Source: Streptomyces sp. NBC_01233
Lineage (GTDB): Bacteria; Actinomycetota; Actinomycetes; Streptomycetales; Streptomycetaceae
Assembly (NCBI RefSeq): GCF_035989305.1
Contig: NZ_CP108514.1
Coordinates: 10,123,597 to 10,187,596, forward strand
DNA length: 64,000 nucleotides
Direction of reading: 5' to 3'
The notes under the pieces: generated by a model
Seen by the model: the letters and a program-made list of their open reading frames with translations, nothing else
The model's database searches: none
Told to the model about the DNA's origin: nothing
Part shown: positions 8,924 through 16,438 of the stretch, in pieces
Position numbering within the stretch: position 1 is the stretch's first letter
Layout: the number at the start of each line of letters is the position of its first letter
Translations under genes and position numbers: made by a program

Positions 8924-10285
8924 CAGGGCATCGGCACGAAGGTGACTTGAGGGTGTTCACCCCAACTTGCCTTGCTGGGAGGGTTCGTGACGAAATGTGG
9001 CAGGCACGGTCACCGGCGATCATGTGAGTGTCTACGTCCCATGATCCTGCTGGAAGACCGTGCCTGCCGTTGCCGAATCATCCCTCATGCCCGCCTCGCT
9101 TGACCAACTCGCCACCGCATCGTCTCTGTCGGTTGAGGAGTGCCCGGGCCTGTTGACCTGCCTTGCGACGGTGACGGACCCCCGTGACCCACGGGGCCGG
9201 CTTCACCCCCTGGTCGGCGTGCTCGCCATCTGCGCCGCTGCGGTCCTGACCGGCGCGACCTCTCTGCTGGCGATCAGTGAGTGGGCGGCTGACGCCTCGC
9301 AGTCGGTCCTGGCCCGGCTCGGTGCCCGCTGCGACCCCTTCACCGGCCAACACCACGCCCCTGGTGAGGCCACCATCCGCCGGGTACTCGCCCAGGTCGA
9401 CGGTGACGTACTCGACCGAGCCGTCGGCAGCTGGCTGTCCGCCCGATGCCCGCAACCCAGCGAGCGGTTGCTGCGGGCGATCGCGGTGGACGGCAAATCC
9501 CTGCGCGGCGCCGCCCGCGCGCACGACCGGAAGATCCACCTGCTGGCGGCCGTCGACCACGCCACTTCCGCCGTCCTGGGCCAGGTCGACGTTGAGACAA
9601 AGACGAATGAAATCACCTGCTTCCAGCCACTACTGGATGCCATCGACCTGACCGGAGCGGTCGTGACCAGCGACGCGATGCATACCCAACGCGAGCACGC
9701 CGAGTACCTGGGAGGCCGGGGCGCCCACTACATCGTCATCGTCAAGGGAAACCAGAAGAAGCTCCGCAAGCAGATGAAGTCCCTTCCCTGGAAGCAGATC
9801 CCACTCCAGAACCGCACCGTCGGGACCGGCCACGGCCGCAGCGAGATCCGCCGGATCAAGGTCTGCACTGTCGCCGGCCTGCTCTTCCCCGGCGCCGCCC
9901 AGGCCATCGAACTCAAGCGGCGCCGAGTCAACCGCAAGACCGGCAAGGTCAGCACCAAGACCGTGTACGCGGTCACCAGCCTGACCGCCGAGCAGGCCAA
10001 TCCGGCCCAGCTCGCGTCCTTGATCCGCGGCCACTGGTCGGTAGAGGCGCTCCATCACGTGAGGGACACGACCTTTGCCGAGGACGCCTCACAGCTGCGG
10101 ACCGGCAACGCGCCCCGCGCCATGGCCACCTGGCGCAACCTCGCCATCGGAGCCCTTCGCCTGGCCGGTCTCCGCAGCATCGCCACAGCTCTCAGAGGAA
10201 ACGCCCGCGACGCCACCCGGCCCCTGCGAATCCTGGCCATTCCGTGATCAAAAAACGGTCATACCTGCTTCATGCCGGAGCCCTG
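8924..10285 (+). mobile_element. ISAs1-family element, copy 2
   Basis: Same ends and sequence as the copy at 4422 (constant offset 4502), same orientation, with its own perfect 10-bp target duplication GACACCGCCC at 8914-8923 and 10286-10295. It is therefore an independent insertion rather than a segmental duplication. Confidence 0.95.
9060..10247 (+). CDS. ISAs1-family transposase (copy 2)
   Basis: 395 residues, identical in sequence to the copy-1 transposase at 4558, including the GTG start and the H-W-S-V-E-A core motif. Intact, so either copy could supply transposase for both. Confidence 0.95.
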   Translation: MPAVAESSLMPASLDQLATASSLSVEECPGLLTCLATVTDPRDPRGRLHPLVGVLAICAAAVLTGATSLLAISEWAADASQSVLARLGARCDPFTGQHHAPGEATIRRVLAQVDGDVLDRAVGSWLSARCPQPSERLLRAIAVDGKSLRGAARAHDRKIHLLAAVDHATSAVLGQVDVETKTNEITCFQPLLDAIDLTGAVVTSDAMHTQREHAEYLGGRGAHYIVIVKGNQKKLRKQMKSLPWKQIPLQNRTVGTGHGRSEIRRIKVCTVAGLLFPGAAQAIELKRRRVNRKTGKVSTKTVYAVTSLTAEQANPAQLASLIRGHWSVEALHHVRDTTFAEDASQLRTGNAPRAMATWRNLAIGALRLAGLRSIATALRGNARDATRPLRILAIP

Positions 10286-10449
10286 GACACCGCCCGTACA
10301 CCGGTGGATCCTGCAACGACGCAAGCGAGTCGCTGGTTCTTGACCTTCCGGCTCATGCCCTTGCAGCTCTTGCTGCTGGCTCTGGTGCGCTGGGGTGGTC
10401 CCTGTGCCCCGGAGAACCTCCTGTCCGGGGTAGAGCGAAGGAGGGGCCG

Positions 10450-11088
10450 ATGGACAGCTTCGAGGTGGGGCAGACGGTCGTACGGCGCGACGTGCACCGC
10501 TCCGGCCGGGCGTGGAGCGAACTGGCGCTACGGGTCGTTGCCGACACCGGCGAAGCGCTGGTGACCGCCTGCGCGCCCGGGGCCGAGGCCCGCTGGCCCT
10601 CCCTGTACGCCAGGGCCCGAGACGACGGCGACGACCGGAGGCTGCGAGCCGAGGCATTCGAGGCGATGGCGACGGGGGAGTGGGACCTCGCGTCCGGTCG
10701 GTGGCAGGAGACCGAGCTGCTGTTGTGGAAGCCGCCGGGCGCATGGTTCAGCATCAACGCCTTCTTCACCGGCGCCGGGCTGCGCAACTGGTACGTCAAC
10801 GTCGAGCACCCCAGCCGTCGAACCCAGGCCGGGTTCGACACCTTCGACCTGACCATCGACCTCGTCATCGACCCCGGCCTGGACCGGTTCACATGGAAGG
10901 ACGAGGACGACTGCGCCCACGTACGACGGCTCGGCATCGTCACCGACGCCGAGCATCAGGCGGTGGAGGCCGCCCGCGGCCAGGTGCTCGCGATGCTCAC
11001 CGACCGGACCGGGGCGTTCGCACACTCCGAGACGTGGGCGAACTGGCACTGGGAGAACGACTGGCTACCTCCCTGCCTGCCCGCGTAG
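10450..11088 (+). CDS. DUF402 (FomD-like) protein
   Basis: A 212-residue protein that starts at ATG 10450 behind GGAGGGG. The WYVNVEHPSRR.., FDTFDLTIDLVIDPGL and WKDEDDCA blocks match the DUF402 domain, known from FomD-like, metal-dependent (di)phosphatase proteins acting on nucleotide conjugates. Metal-binding acidic residues (D-x-D-L, W-K-D-E-D) are present. No partner genes, so the physiological role is unknown. Confidence 0.8.
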   Translation: MDSFEVGQTVVRRDVHRSGRAWSELALRVVADTGEALVTACAPGAEARWPSLYARARDDGDDRRLRAEAFEAMATGEWDLASGRWQETELLLWKPPGAWFSINAFFTGAGLRNWYVNVEHPSRRTQAGFDTFDLTIDLVIDPGLDRFTWKDEDDCAHVRRLGIVTDAEHQAVEAARGQVLAMLTDRTGAFAHSETWANWHWENDWLPPCLPA

Positions 11089-11476
11089 AGATCCAGCCGG
11101 GGCAGGGGCACCCGGGATCCTCCTACTCGCCTCGAGCCGTCTGCTGGGCGGGCAGGTCGAGGTGCACGTTGATGTGGAAGAGTGCCTGTCCGGTGGGGAC
11201 GGGATGGACCTCGAAGGCTTCGGTGAAGGCGCCGCCCGCCTGAAGCGAGGTGGCCGGTAGGCGCCTCCGTGTGGAAGCCCCCGGGGGTGACCGACGCCGT
11301 GGCGCAGCAGCCCGGCGGCCTGGCGCGGGTTCGGCGGTGCCCCCGTCAGGCCGGCCGGCCGCGCGTGCGCCAGGGCAGATCCTCGGCCGGCCGGCTGCGC
11401 GTGCGTGAACCGGGCCCGGGTGAGGCTCGGTTGGTACCGGTACCGGGGCGGCTGTTGTCGCGTCCCGGGTCTGCCG
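11089..11476. other. Spacer with a minus-strand gene tail
   Basis: About 11126-11260 on the minus strand reads TSLQAGGAFTEAFEVHPVPT, then HINVHLDLPAQQ and stop, convincing protein but with no start; it is a 3' fragment of an unidentified gene. Around 11350-11410 a short direct repeat (GGCCGGCCGG then CGCGTGCG, twice) is visible. Nothing else. Confidence 0.4.
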
Positions 11477-12787
11477 TCAGGTGTTGGGCAGGCGGCGGAA
11501 GCGGTCGTCGTCCTGGTAGCCGACCGCCGGTATGCCCAGCAGGTCGTCCACGCCGGGGAAGCCCTCGCCCGTCTGGAACTCCGCCCCGTGCACCGACGCG
11601 TTCTGCGGCGGGCCCGCGTACATGCCGGTGTGGGCGCTGCCCAGTTCCATGAGGTAGCCGCCCGTCGCCGACGGGCGGCGCCGGTCGTTGGCGACGGCCT
11701 GGGCGGCGTAGGTGTTCATGGCGGCGACGCGCTGGTAGAGGGCGGTCGCCGACATAGGGGGGCGGCGGGCCGGGCGGCCGTCGAGGCCCTTGACCCGGAT
11801 GTGGTGCGTCCGGGCGGCCTCCAGCACCGCTCCCAGTCCGGTCGCGCCCAGGTTCATGTTGCTGTCGTAGCGGGCGACGAACGTCTGCAGTTCGGGGCTC
11901 ATCGTCCCGTCGGCGAGGTACGCGTCGACGTGTGACTGGTATCCGTCGTCGCGGATGCTCTCCAGGTAGAGGGTGCTCACGTCGGCGGCCTGGATCTCTT
12001 CCATGTGCGTGCACAGGAACTGCCAGATGCGCGCCCCGGAGTGGGTGCCGCCGATGGCCACTCCGTCGAACTGCTCCAGCAGTGAGCGCAGGTCGCCCAT
12101 CGCGTCCTGGGAGCCGGCGCCGGCCAGGGTGTCCTCCACCGTCTGGTGGCGCTGCTGCCGGTCCTCGGGAGTCTCCGTGTACGCGTCGCGCGTGGAGCGG
12201 GCGTCGCGGCCGAGTTGTGTGTCGCGTGCGTCCTGACGGTTCCAGTGGCCGAGGGTGCGCGGGTCGGCGCGGCCGATGCCCTCCAAGACATCATTGCGTC
12301 CTGCCGTCGGGGGGACGTCGGGCGCGAGCCTGCGGATGTTGCCCAGGTTGTAGTGGAGCAGCTGGTCGGTCTCCTGGAGTGTCTGCGGGTCCGCGTCGAT
12401 GGCCACGCGCTGCTTGTTGCCGGCGTCCCGGGTGGCCTGCGGCAGACTCTGCCATTCGTCCGCCGTCAGCGCGTTCGGTGTGCGGTCCCTCGCGCGGGAG
12501 TTGCGGGGCCCCCGTACCCGCAGCGCTGGGCCCGGCGGGTGCTGGTGCAGTTCGTCCTGCTCCATGCGCTGGACCACGGGAGCGGGACCCGACGGCGACT
12601 CCGCGGTGTGCGCGTGCCGCTGTGCCTCGATGATGCGGGACACCACCGCGTTCCCGGCGAGACGCTGGAGTTGCAGCATCGACTCCGCGGTCGTTGCGCC
12701 GCCGGACCGCGACTGTCGCGCGGCCTGCGCGGCTCCCGGGCGCTGCGGCCCTTTCCGCTGCTCGTCACCGGTCTGCTGCACCCGCAT
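11477..12787 (-). CDS. Candidate contractile-injection effector with ChaN/PMT-C2-like domain
   Basis: About 436 residues. The N-terminal region carries LQLQRLAGNAVVSRII followed by QR-containing linkers (VVQRMEQDE), the signature of cargo proteins linked to extracellular contractile injection systems in Streptomyces. The C-terminal half has GVAIGGTHSGARIWQF, DVSTLYLES and IRVKGLDGRPARR, then AVANDR and VDDLLGIPAVGY. That order resembles the ChaN-like/Pasteurella-toxin C2 type membrane-targeted effector domain, with His and Glu at the expected places. Start 12787 follows GAGGGG; 12808 is an alternative. Toxin role is inference. Confidence 0.6.
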   Translation of the reverse strand: MRVQQTGDEQRKGPQRPGAAQAARQSRSGGATTAESMLQLQRLAGNAVVSRIIEAQRHAHTAESPSGPAPVVQRMEQDELHQHPPGPALRVRGPRNSRARDRTPNALTADEWQSLPQATRDAGNKQRVAIDADPQTLQETDQLLHYNLGNIRRLAPDVPPTAGRNDVLEGIGRADPRTLGHWNRQDARDTQLGRDARSTRDAYTETPEDRQQRHQTVEDTLAGAGSQDAMGDLRSLLEQFDGVAIGGTHSGARIWQFLCTHMEEIQAADVSTLYLESIRDDGYQSHVDAYLADGTMSPELQTFVARYDSNMNLGATGLGAVLEAARTHHIRVKGLDGRPARRPPMSATALYQRVAAMNTYAAQAVANDRRRPSATGGYLMELGSAHTGMYAGPPQNASVHGAEFQTGEGFPGVDDLLGIPAVGYQDDDRFRRLPNT

Positions 12788-12808
12788 GCGGCGTCCCCTC
12801 TGCGACAT

Positions 12809-13158
12809 GGACTGGGAACGTCGAGTGTCACTGCTCTGCCTTCCTCGGCGGTACGTCCGCAGGGGCAGGTACGGGTGCAGGCGCCTTGCCCTTCACGCGT
12901 GGAGTGGGAGCGGGGTCGGCTCACCGTCCCCGGTGTGTCGGGCGGAGCGGGGCACGGGTGGGGGCTCCGGCTGTCAGGGGCGGCAGCCAGGGTCGGCGAC
13001 GTACGCCCGCCAGCCGCAGGAAAGCCCACTGGGTGGGCAAAGCGGTCCGCAAGTCTCCGAGAACACGAAGGAACGGGCCCCGCCACCCAAGGGGCTGCCG
13101 GGCGCCGAGCAGTATGTGTGAGACTCCCTCTGAATGATCACTCGGGGGGAGTTTCGCG
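12809..13158. other. Divergent intergenic region
   Basis: It separates the minus-strand effector candidate from the plus-strand secreted protein and must hold both promoters. No gene, repeat or strong hairpin seen. GGGGGGA at 13144-13150 is the RBS of the next gene. Confidence 0.6.
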
Positions 13159-13740
13159 TTGAACGCGCTGTTGAAGAGGGTGTGGATCGGGCTGGCCGCG
13201 ACCTTGATCGTGAGTCTGGCCTCCGTGGCCCTGCCGGACCACGTCCAGATAAACGACGACGGGCGCATCCACCTGGGCGCGCCCGCGCCCACGCCGTCGC
13301 CATCCATGGCGGCGCCCGCACCGGAGTCCACGTCACCGCCCCTCACACGGGACGCCGTGGACGAGGTGATCCGGACCGCGGTCAGCGCGGCGGGCCTCGA
13401 CCCGGAGCAGGGCCGCCCGACCATCGCGGCCGGCGCCAACTCGAACAGGACGGGCTGGATGGCCGTCCGCGAGAAGACCGCCGCACAGTCGGAGGTGAAC
13501 GCGATCTGCGCCGACCTGGAGCGCCAGGGCTGGACTCTGAACCCGAACGGCGACCGCCCCGACGCCTCCCGCAGCTACAAGCGCGGGGGCTGGTACCTGC
13601 TGGTGAGCACGCGCGGGAAGACACAGACGCCGTCCACCACCTCCGCCTTGACCGACTCGCAGACCTACCTGACCCTGACCGGGATCCAGCTGAACCTTTC
13701 CGACATACCCCTCCCCGAGATCACCGTCCGCATCGGCTGA
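13159..13740 (+). CDS. Secreted or membrane-tethered hypothetical protein
   Basis: 193 residues starting at TTG with a strong GGGGGGA RBS 8 bases upstream. The N-terminus (MNALLKRVWIGLAATLIVS..) is a signal anchor without a lipobox Cys. It is followed by a Pro/Ser-rich linker (PAPTPSPSMAAPAPES) and a globular part with TAVSAAGLDPEQG and RSYKRGGWYLLVS. Family not recognised. Divergent from the effector candidate; no operon partner. Confidence 0.65.
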   Translation: MNALLKRVWIGLAATLIVSLASVALPDHVQINDDGRIHLGAPAPTPSPSMAAPAPESTSPPLTRDAVDEVIRTAVSAAGLDPEQGRPTIAAGANSNRTGWMAVREKTAAQSEVNAICADLERQGWTLNPNGDRPDASRSYKRGGWYLLVSTRGKTQTPSTTSALTDSQTYLTLTGIQLNLSDIPLPEITVRIG

Positions 13741-13951
13741 CCCCTCACAGAGAAGCCCACACCGTCTTCCCGGGGCACCCCGGCGCCCTGGGCCCGGCCG
13801 AGTTGGCCGGCCCTGTGCGGGAGCACTCGTCCCGCCTGTAGCCGCGCCCGACACAGCGACCTCGCTGCTTTCGTCGCCTTTCGTCGCCGCGGCTGACCGA
13901 GGCCTCTCTGGGTAGGACAGCCGTCCATCAGGGGCCAACCCGGCGGGCGGG

Positions 13952-13982
13952 CTGGGGGAGCGCGCGCAGGGGGCTCCCCCAG
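13952..13982 (-). terminator. GC hairpin
   Basis: The arms CTGGGGGAGC and GCTCCCCCAG are perfect around an 11-base loop, just past the end of the minus-strand Mrr fragment. A Rho-independent-like structure without a T tract. Confidence 0.5.
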
Positions 13983-13984
13983 GG

Positions 13985-14212
13985 GGCGGGATCCGCTGGC
14001 CCACTCGGCGAGGAGGTGGCGGTCGACCAGGTGGAGTTGCTGGGATTTCGCGAACTGGGCGGCGTTGTCAGTGATGCGGCCGTTGGTGAGCATGACGAGG
14101 ACGTCGCCGTGATGGACCTGCCTACCGGTCCCGTTGAGGACGTGCAGGTCGCGGGTGCCTACGGGCTTGCCGGACCAGCCGTCCCTCTTGTGTCTGCACT
14201 GGATGACCCACA
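13985..14212 (-). pseudogene. Mrr-type restriction endonuclease, C-terminal fragment
   Basis: The minus strand reads WVIQCRHKRDGWSGKPVGT, then DLHVLNGTGR, GDVLVMLTNGRITDNA and LHLVDRHLLAEW. This is the Mrr_cat PD-(D/E)XK nuclease fold: QCRHKR is the catalytic Q-x-K-like strand, and the LVD-RLL-W block closes the domain. Everything N-terminal to WVIQ is missing, cut exactly where the CsoR-type gene begins on the other strand. Non-functional. Confidence 0.75.
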
Positions 14213-14472
14213 AGGACGACGTCCTCAAGCGGCTGCGCCGCATCGAGGGTCAGGTGCGGGGCCTGCAGCGCCTGGTCGAGGAGGACACCCACTGCATCGA
14301 CGTCCTCACCCAGGTCAGCGCCACCACCAAGGCGCTGCAGTCCTTCGCCCTGACGATGACGGACGGCCACCTCCACTCCTGCGTGGACGACGCCATCGTG
14401 CAGGGCGGCGACCAGGCCCAGGACAAGATCGCCGAAGCGTCCCGGGCGATCGCCCGCATGGTCCGCTCCTGA
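14203..14472 (+). CDS. CsoR/FrmR-family metal-sensing repressor
   Basis: 89 residues from ATG 14203: MTHKDDVLKRLRRIEGQVRG.., then DTHCIDVLTQVSA and DGHLHSCVDD. The conserved Cys (HCIDV), His and second Cys (HSC) fit the Cu(I)-sensor CsoR pattern more than formaldehyde-sensing FrmR. It would bind a GC-rich operator and release on metal. No SD is visible and no transporter follows; the upstream DNA is the reverse of an Mrr fragment, so native promoter and partner appear lost. Confidence 0.85.
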   Translation: MTHKDDVLKRLRRIEGQVRGLQRLVEEDTHCIDVLTQVSATTKALQSFALTMTDGHLHSCVDDAIVQGGDQAQDKIAEASRAIARMVRS

Positions 14473-14499
14473 ACCACCGCAGAGCGGCCGGGGCGGGGG

Positions 14500-15357
14500 T
14501 CAGTTCCGCGCGGCCCCGCCGCGTGCGGCGGTGACCAGCCAGGAACTGCTCCGCAGCCACACCGCGCCGTTCGTCTCATGGCGCTGGAGGGCGGCCGTCA
14601 GCGCCTGGCGCGCCTCGTCCTGCTCGGGCGGGGTCGCCTGGTCGAGCAGGTGGCGTCCCGGGCCGGAGTCCAGCAGGAACGCCGCCGCGTCTGCCGCGTC
14701 GACGCCCCACTTCCCCGGTGCCTCGATGCGCTGCACGTCGGCATGGGCGAACCCGCCGGCGCCGAGCAGGCTGCGGACGTGGTCGGGATCGGTGAGCGAG
14801 AACATGCCGGGACCGCCGGGCTTCCCGAAGCCGCCGAGCGGCAGGATGCCCTTGAGTGAGGCCAGCGCCTCAAGCCACTCGTTGGCCTCGGCCTCGGCCG
14901 CGCAGATGAACGCCAGCCGGCCGCCGGGGCGCAGGGCGCGGTGGAGGTTGGCGAATGCGGCGACGGGGTCGGTGAAGAAGGTCATGCCGTACCGGCTGAT
15001 GACCGCATCGAACCCCTCGGCCTGCAATGGGTGGACTTGGGCGTCGCCCTGAACGAAGGAGACGTTCTCCACCCGTTCACGCAGGGCGCTCTCACGGGCC
15101 TTGCCCAACATCGGACCCGACAGGTCCAGTCCGAGCGCCCGGCCGAGTCCGGCGCGCCGGGCCGCGAGGCGGGAGGTGCGGCCGGTACCGCAGCCGACGT
15201 CCAGAACGGAGTCGCTTTCGGAGATGGCCGCGGCGTCCAGGAGGGGCTGGTTGAAGCCGTCGTTGACTGCGTCCCACCGTTCCTGGCTGCGGGCCCACTG
15301 TGCGCCCTCGTATCCGTTCCACGCCTCGGCCTGCGCGGTGTTGACGTTGTGACCCAT
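14500..15357 (-). CDS. SAM-dependent class I methyltransferase
   Basis: 285 residues. SAM-binding motif I is VLDVGCGTGRTSR (about residue 49), with LDLSGPML, a GDAQ acidic loop and LRPGGRLAFIC (motif III). The start 15357 (ATG) follows GGAGGGAG; longer in-frame extensions have no RBS. Divergent from a TetR-type regulator with an operator palindrome between them, so likely its repressed target. Substrate unknown; architecture is like small-molecule methyltransferases. Confidence 0.85.
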   Translation of the reverse strand: MGHNVNTAQAEAWNGYEGAQWARSQERWDAVNDGFNQPLLDAAAISESDSVLDVGCGTGRTSRLAARRAGLGRALGLDLSGPMLGKARESALRERVENVSFVQGDAQVHPLQAEGFDAVISRYGMTFFTDPVAAFANLHRALRPGGRLAFICAAEAEANEWLEALASLKGILPLGGFGKPGGPGMFSLTDPDHVRSLLGAGGFAHADVQRIEAPGKWGVDAADAAAFLLDSGPGRHLLDQATPPEQDEARQALTAALQRHETNGAVWLRSSSWLVTAARGGAARN

Positions 15358-15402
15358 GGGTGAACTCCCTCCCGCCGGGGTGCAGCACGGCGCCCCGGCC
15401 CT

Positions 15403-15445
15403 AGTATGGGCAAGTGCCCAAATAGTATGGGCGTGCGCCCATACT
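15403..15445. promoter_or_regulatory. Tandem operator for the TetR regulator
   Basis: A perfect 22-bp palindrome at 15424-15445 (arms AGTATGGGCG and CGCCCATACT, TG centre) is preceded by a related imperfect copy at 15403-15422 (AGTATGGGCA / TGCCCAAATA). It sits between the divergent methyltransferase and TetR starts, where it could block both. Confidence 0.8.
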
Positions 15446-15473
15446 TGCAATGGGTCAGTGGAAAGGGGCTGTT

Positions 15474-16061
15474 GTGTCACCTCGTGGAGTGGCGATTCCG
15501 GACTTGCGCGAGCGGCTGTTCGCGGCCGCGGAGCGGGTGGTGGCCCGCGACGGCGCCGCCGCCCTGACCAGTCGCGCGATCACCGCGGAGGCGGACTGCG
15601 CCAAAGGCGTCCTGCACACCCATTTCGCAGGCCTGGACGAGTTCGTCGCCGAACTGGTCCTGGACCGCTTCGCGCGCAGCGCCCGCCAGGCCGAGGCCCT
15701 GCAGGCCAAGGTGGGGCAGGCCACGGTTGCGGACAATCTCCAGGAGGTCGTCCTGGCCCTGCTGGACTCCCTGCAGCCCGCGGTGGTGGGACTGGCGATG
15801 ACCCGCCCGGCAGCCGCGCTCCACACCCGTGAAGGTTTCCAGTCCGGCGCGCCCGCGTTCGATGCGATCCAGCACGCCTTCACCGCCTACCTGCAGGCGG
15901 AGCAGCGCGACGGCCGGCTGCCCGCCGGCACGGACGCTCCCACCGTCGCGCTTGCGCTCGTCGGCACGACCCACCACCTGCTGATGACCCGCAGTCCCGG
16001 GCAGGGCGAGGACACGAAGGGGACGACGGAGCGGCTGCTGGCCGTACTCCTCGGCTGCTGA
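15474..16061 (+). CDS. TetR-family transcriptional regulator
   Basis: 195 residues. The N-terminal HTH spans RERLFAAAERVVARDGAAAL..ITAEADCAKGVLHTHFAGLDEFVAEL (residues 8-55), the classic TetR_N layout. The C-terminal helical domain would bind an unknown ligand. GTG 15474 is preferred because GAAAGGGG lies just upstream; ATG 15450 is an alternative. Probably autorepressing through the adjacent 22-bp palindrome and also repressing the divergent methyltransferase. Confidence 0.88.
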   Translation: MSPRGVAIPDLRERLFAAAERVVARDGAAALTSRAITAEADCAKGVLHTHFAGLDEFVAELVLDRFARSARQAEALQAKVGQATVADNLQEVVLALLDSLQPAVVGLAMTRPAAALHTREGFQSGAPAFDAIQHAFTAYLQAEQRDGRLPAGTDAPTVALALVGTTHHLLMTRSPGQGEDTKGTTERLLAVLLGC

Positions 16062-16138
16062 GCTGCCGCCGCTGCCCGTCATCCCCAGTACCGGGTGCCA
16101 GTGTCCGTCCCGAGGTTTCGCGGCGGACTGCAGGGCGG

Positions 16139-16165
16139 CCCCTGCCGTGTTCACTCCGGCAGGGG
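16139..16165. terminator. Hairpin after the TetR gene
   Basis: The arms CCCCTGCCG and CGGCAGGGG are perfect around a 9-base loop, in the convergent space between the TetR gene and the hydrolase. Confidence 0.55.
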
Positions 16166-16438
16166 AACCCTCTGGCTCACGGGTCGGGCGGCCAGTTCGT
16201 GTGGCCCCCAGGTGCCGGTCGCGGCGTGGCGGTGGGCGAGCGGCTCGGTTCTGGTCCCTGCCGCGGACGTCGGGCCGGGCCGGTGGTCGCGTGCGGTGGT
16301 GGAGGCCGCCGACCCGGAGGCGGTCCGTGCTGCGCTGCGGGGCCTGGCGCCCGCAGGGCGGTCGGCCCTCGATCGCGTTCCGGCGTCTGGCTGGTGTCCC
16401 CTCATCCCCTCGTCCGGCATCCAGGACGATGGAAGGGT
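16166..16438. other. Convergent spacer with a coding-like scrap
   Basis: On the plus strand about 16215-16370 one frame reads VPVAAWRWASGSVLVPAADV, then GPGRWSRAVVEAADPEA, which looks like protein but has no start, no RBS and no recognised family. Treated as a possible fragment only. Confidence 0.3.

Larger units (their letters stand above)
8705..10343 (+). pseudogene. 88-residue membrane protein gene split by ISAs1
   Basis: Pieces 8705-8923 and 10296-10343 join in frame once ISAs1 copy 2 and one GACACCGCCC duplication are removed. The GTG start at 8705 gives VNYLTALASAAFGSTIYLV.., two to three hydrophobic helices, and a basic tail (..PPVHRWILQRRKRVAGS) before TGA at 10341. Size and topology recall small holin-like or phage-type membrane proteins, but no family is recognised. 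Inactivated by the insertion. Confidence 0.75.

Noticed and set aside
4422..10285. Composite transposon bounded by the two ISAs1 copies
   Set aside because: Each copy has its own perfect 10-bp target duplication, and no duplication brackets the pair, so they inserted separately.
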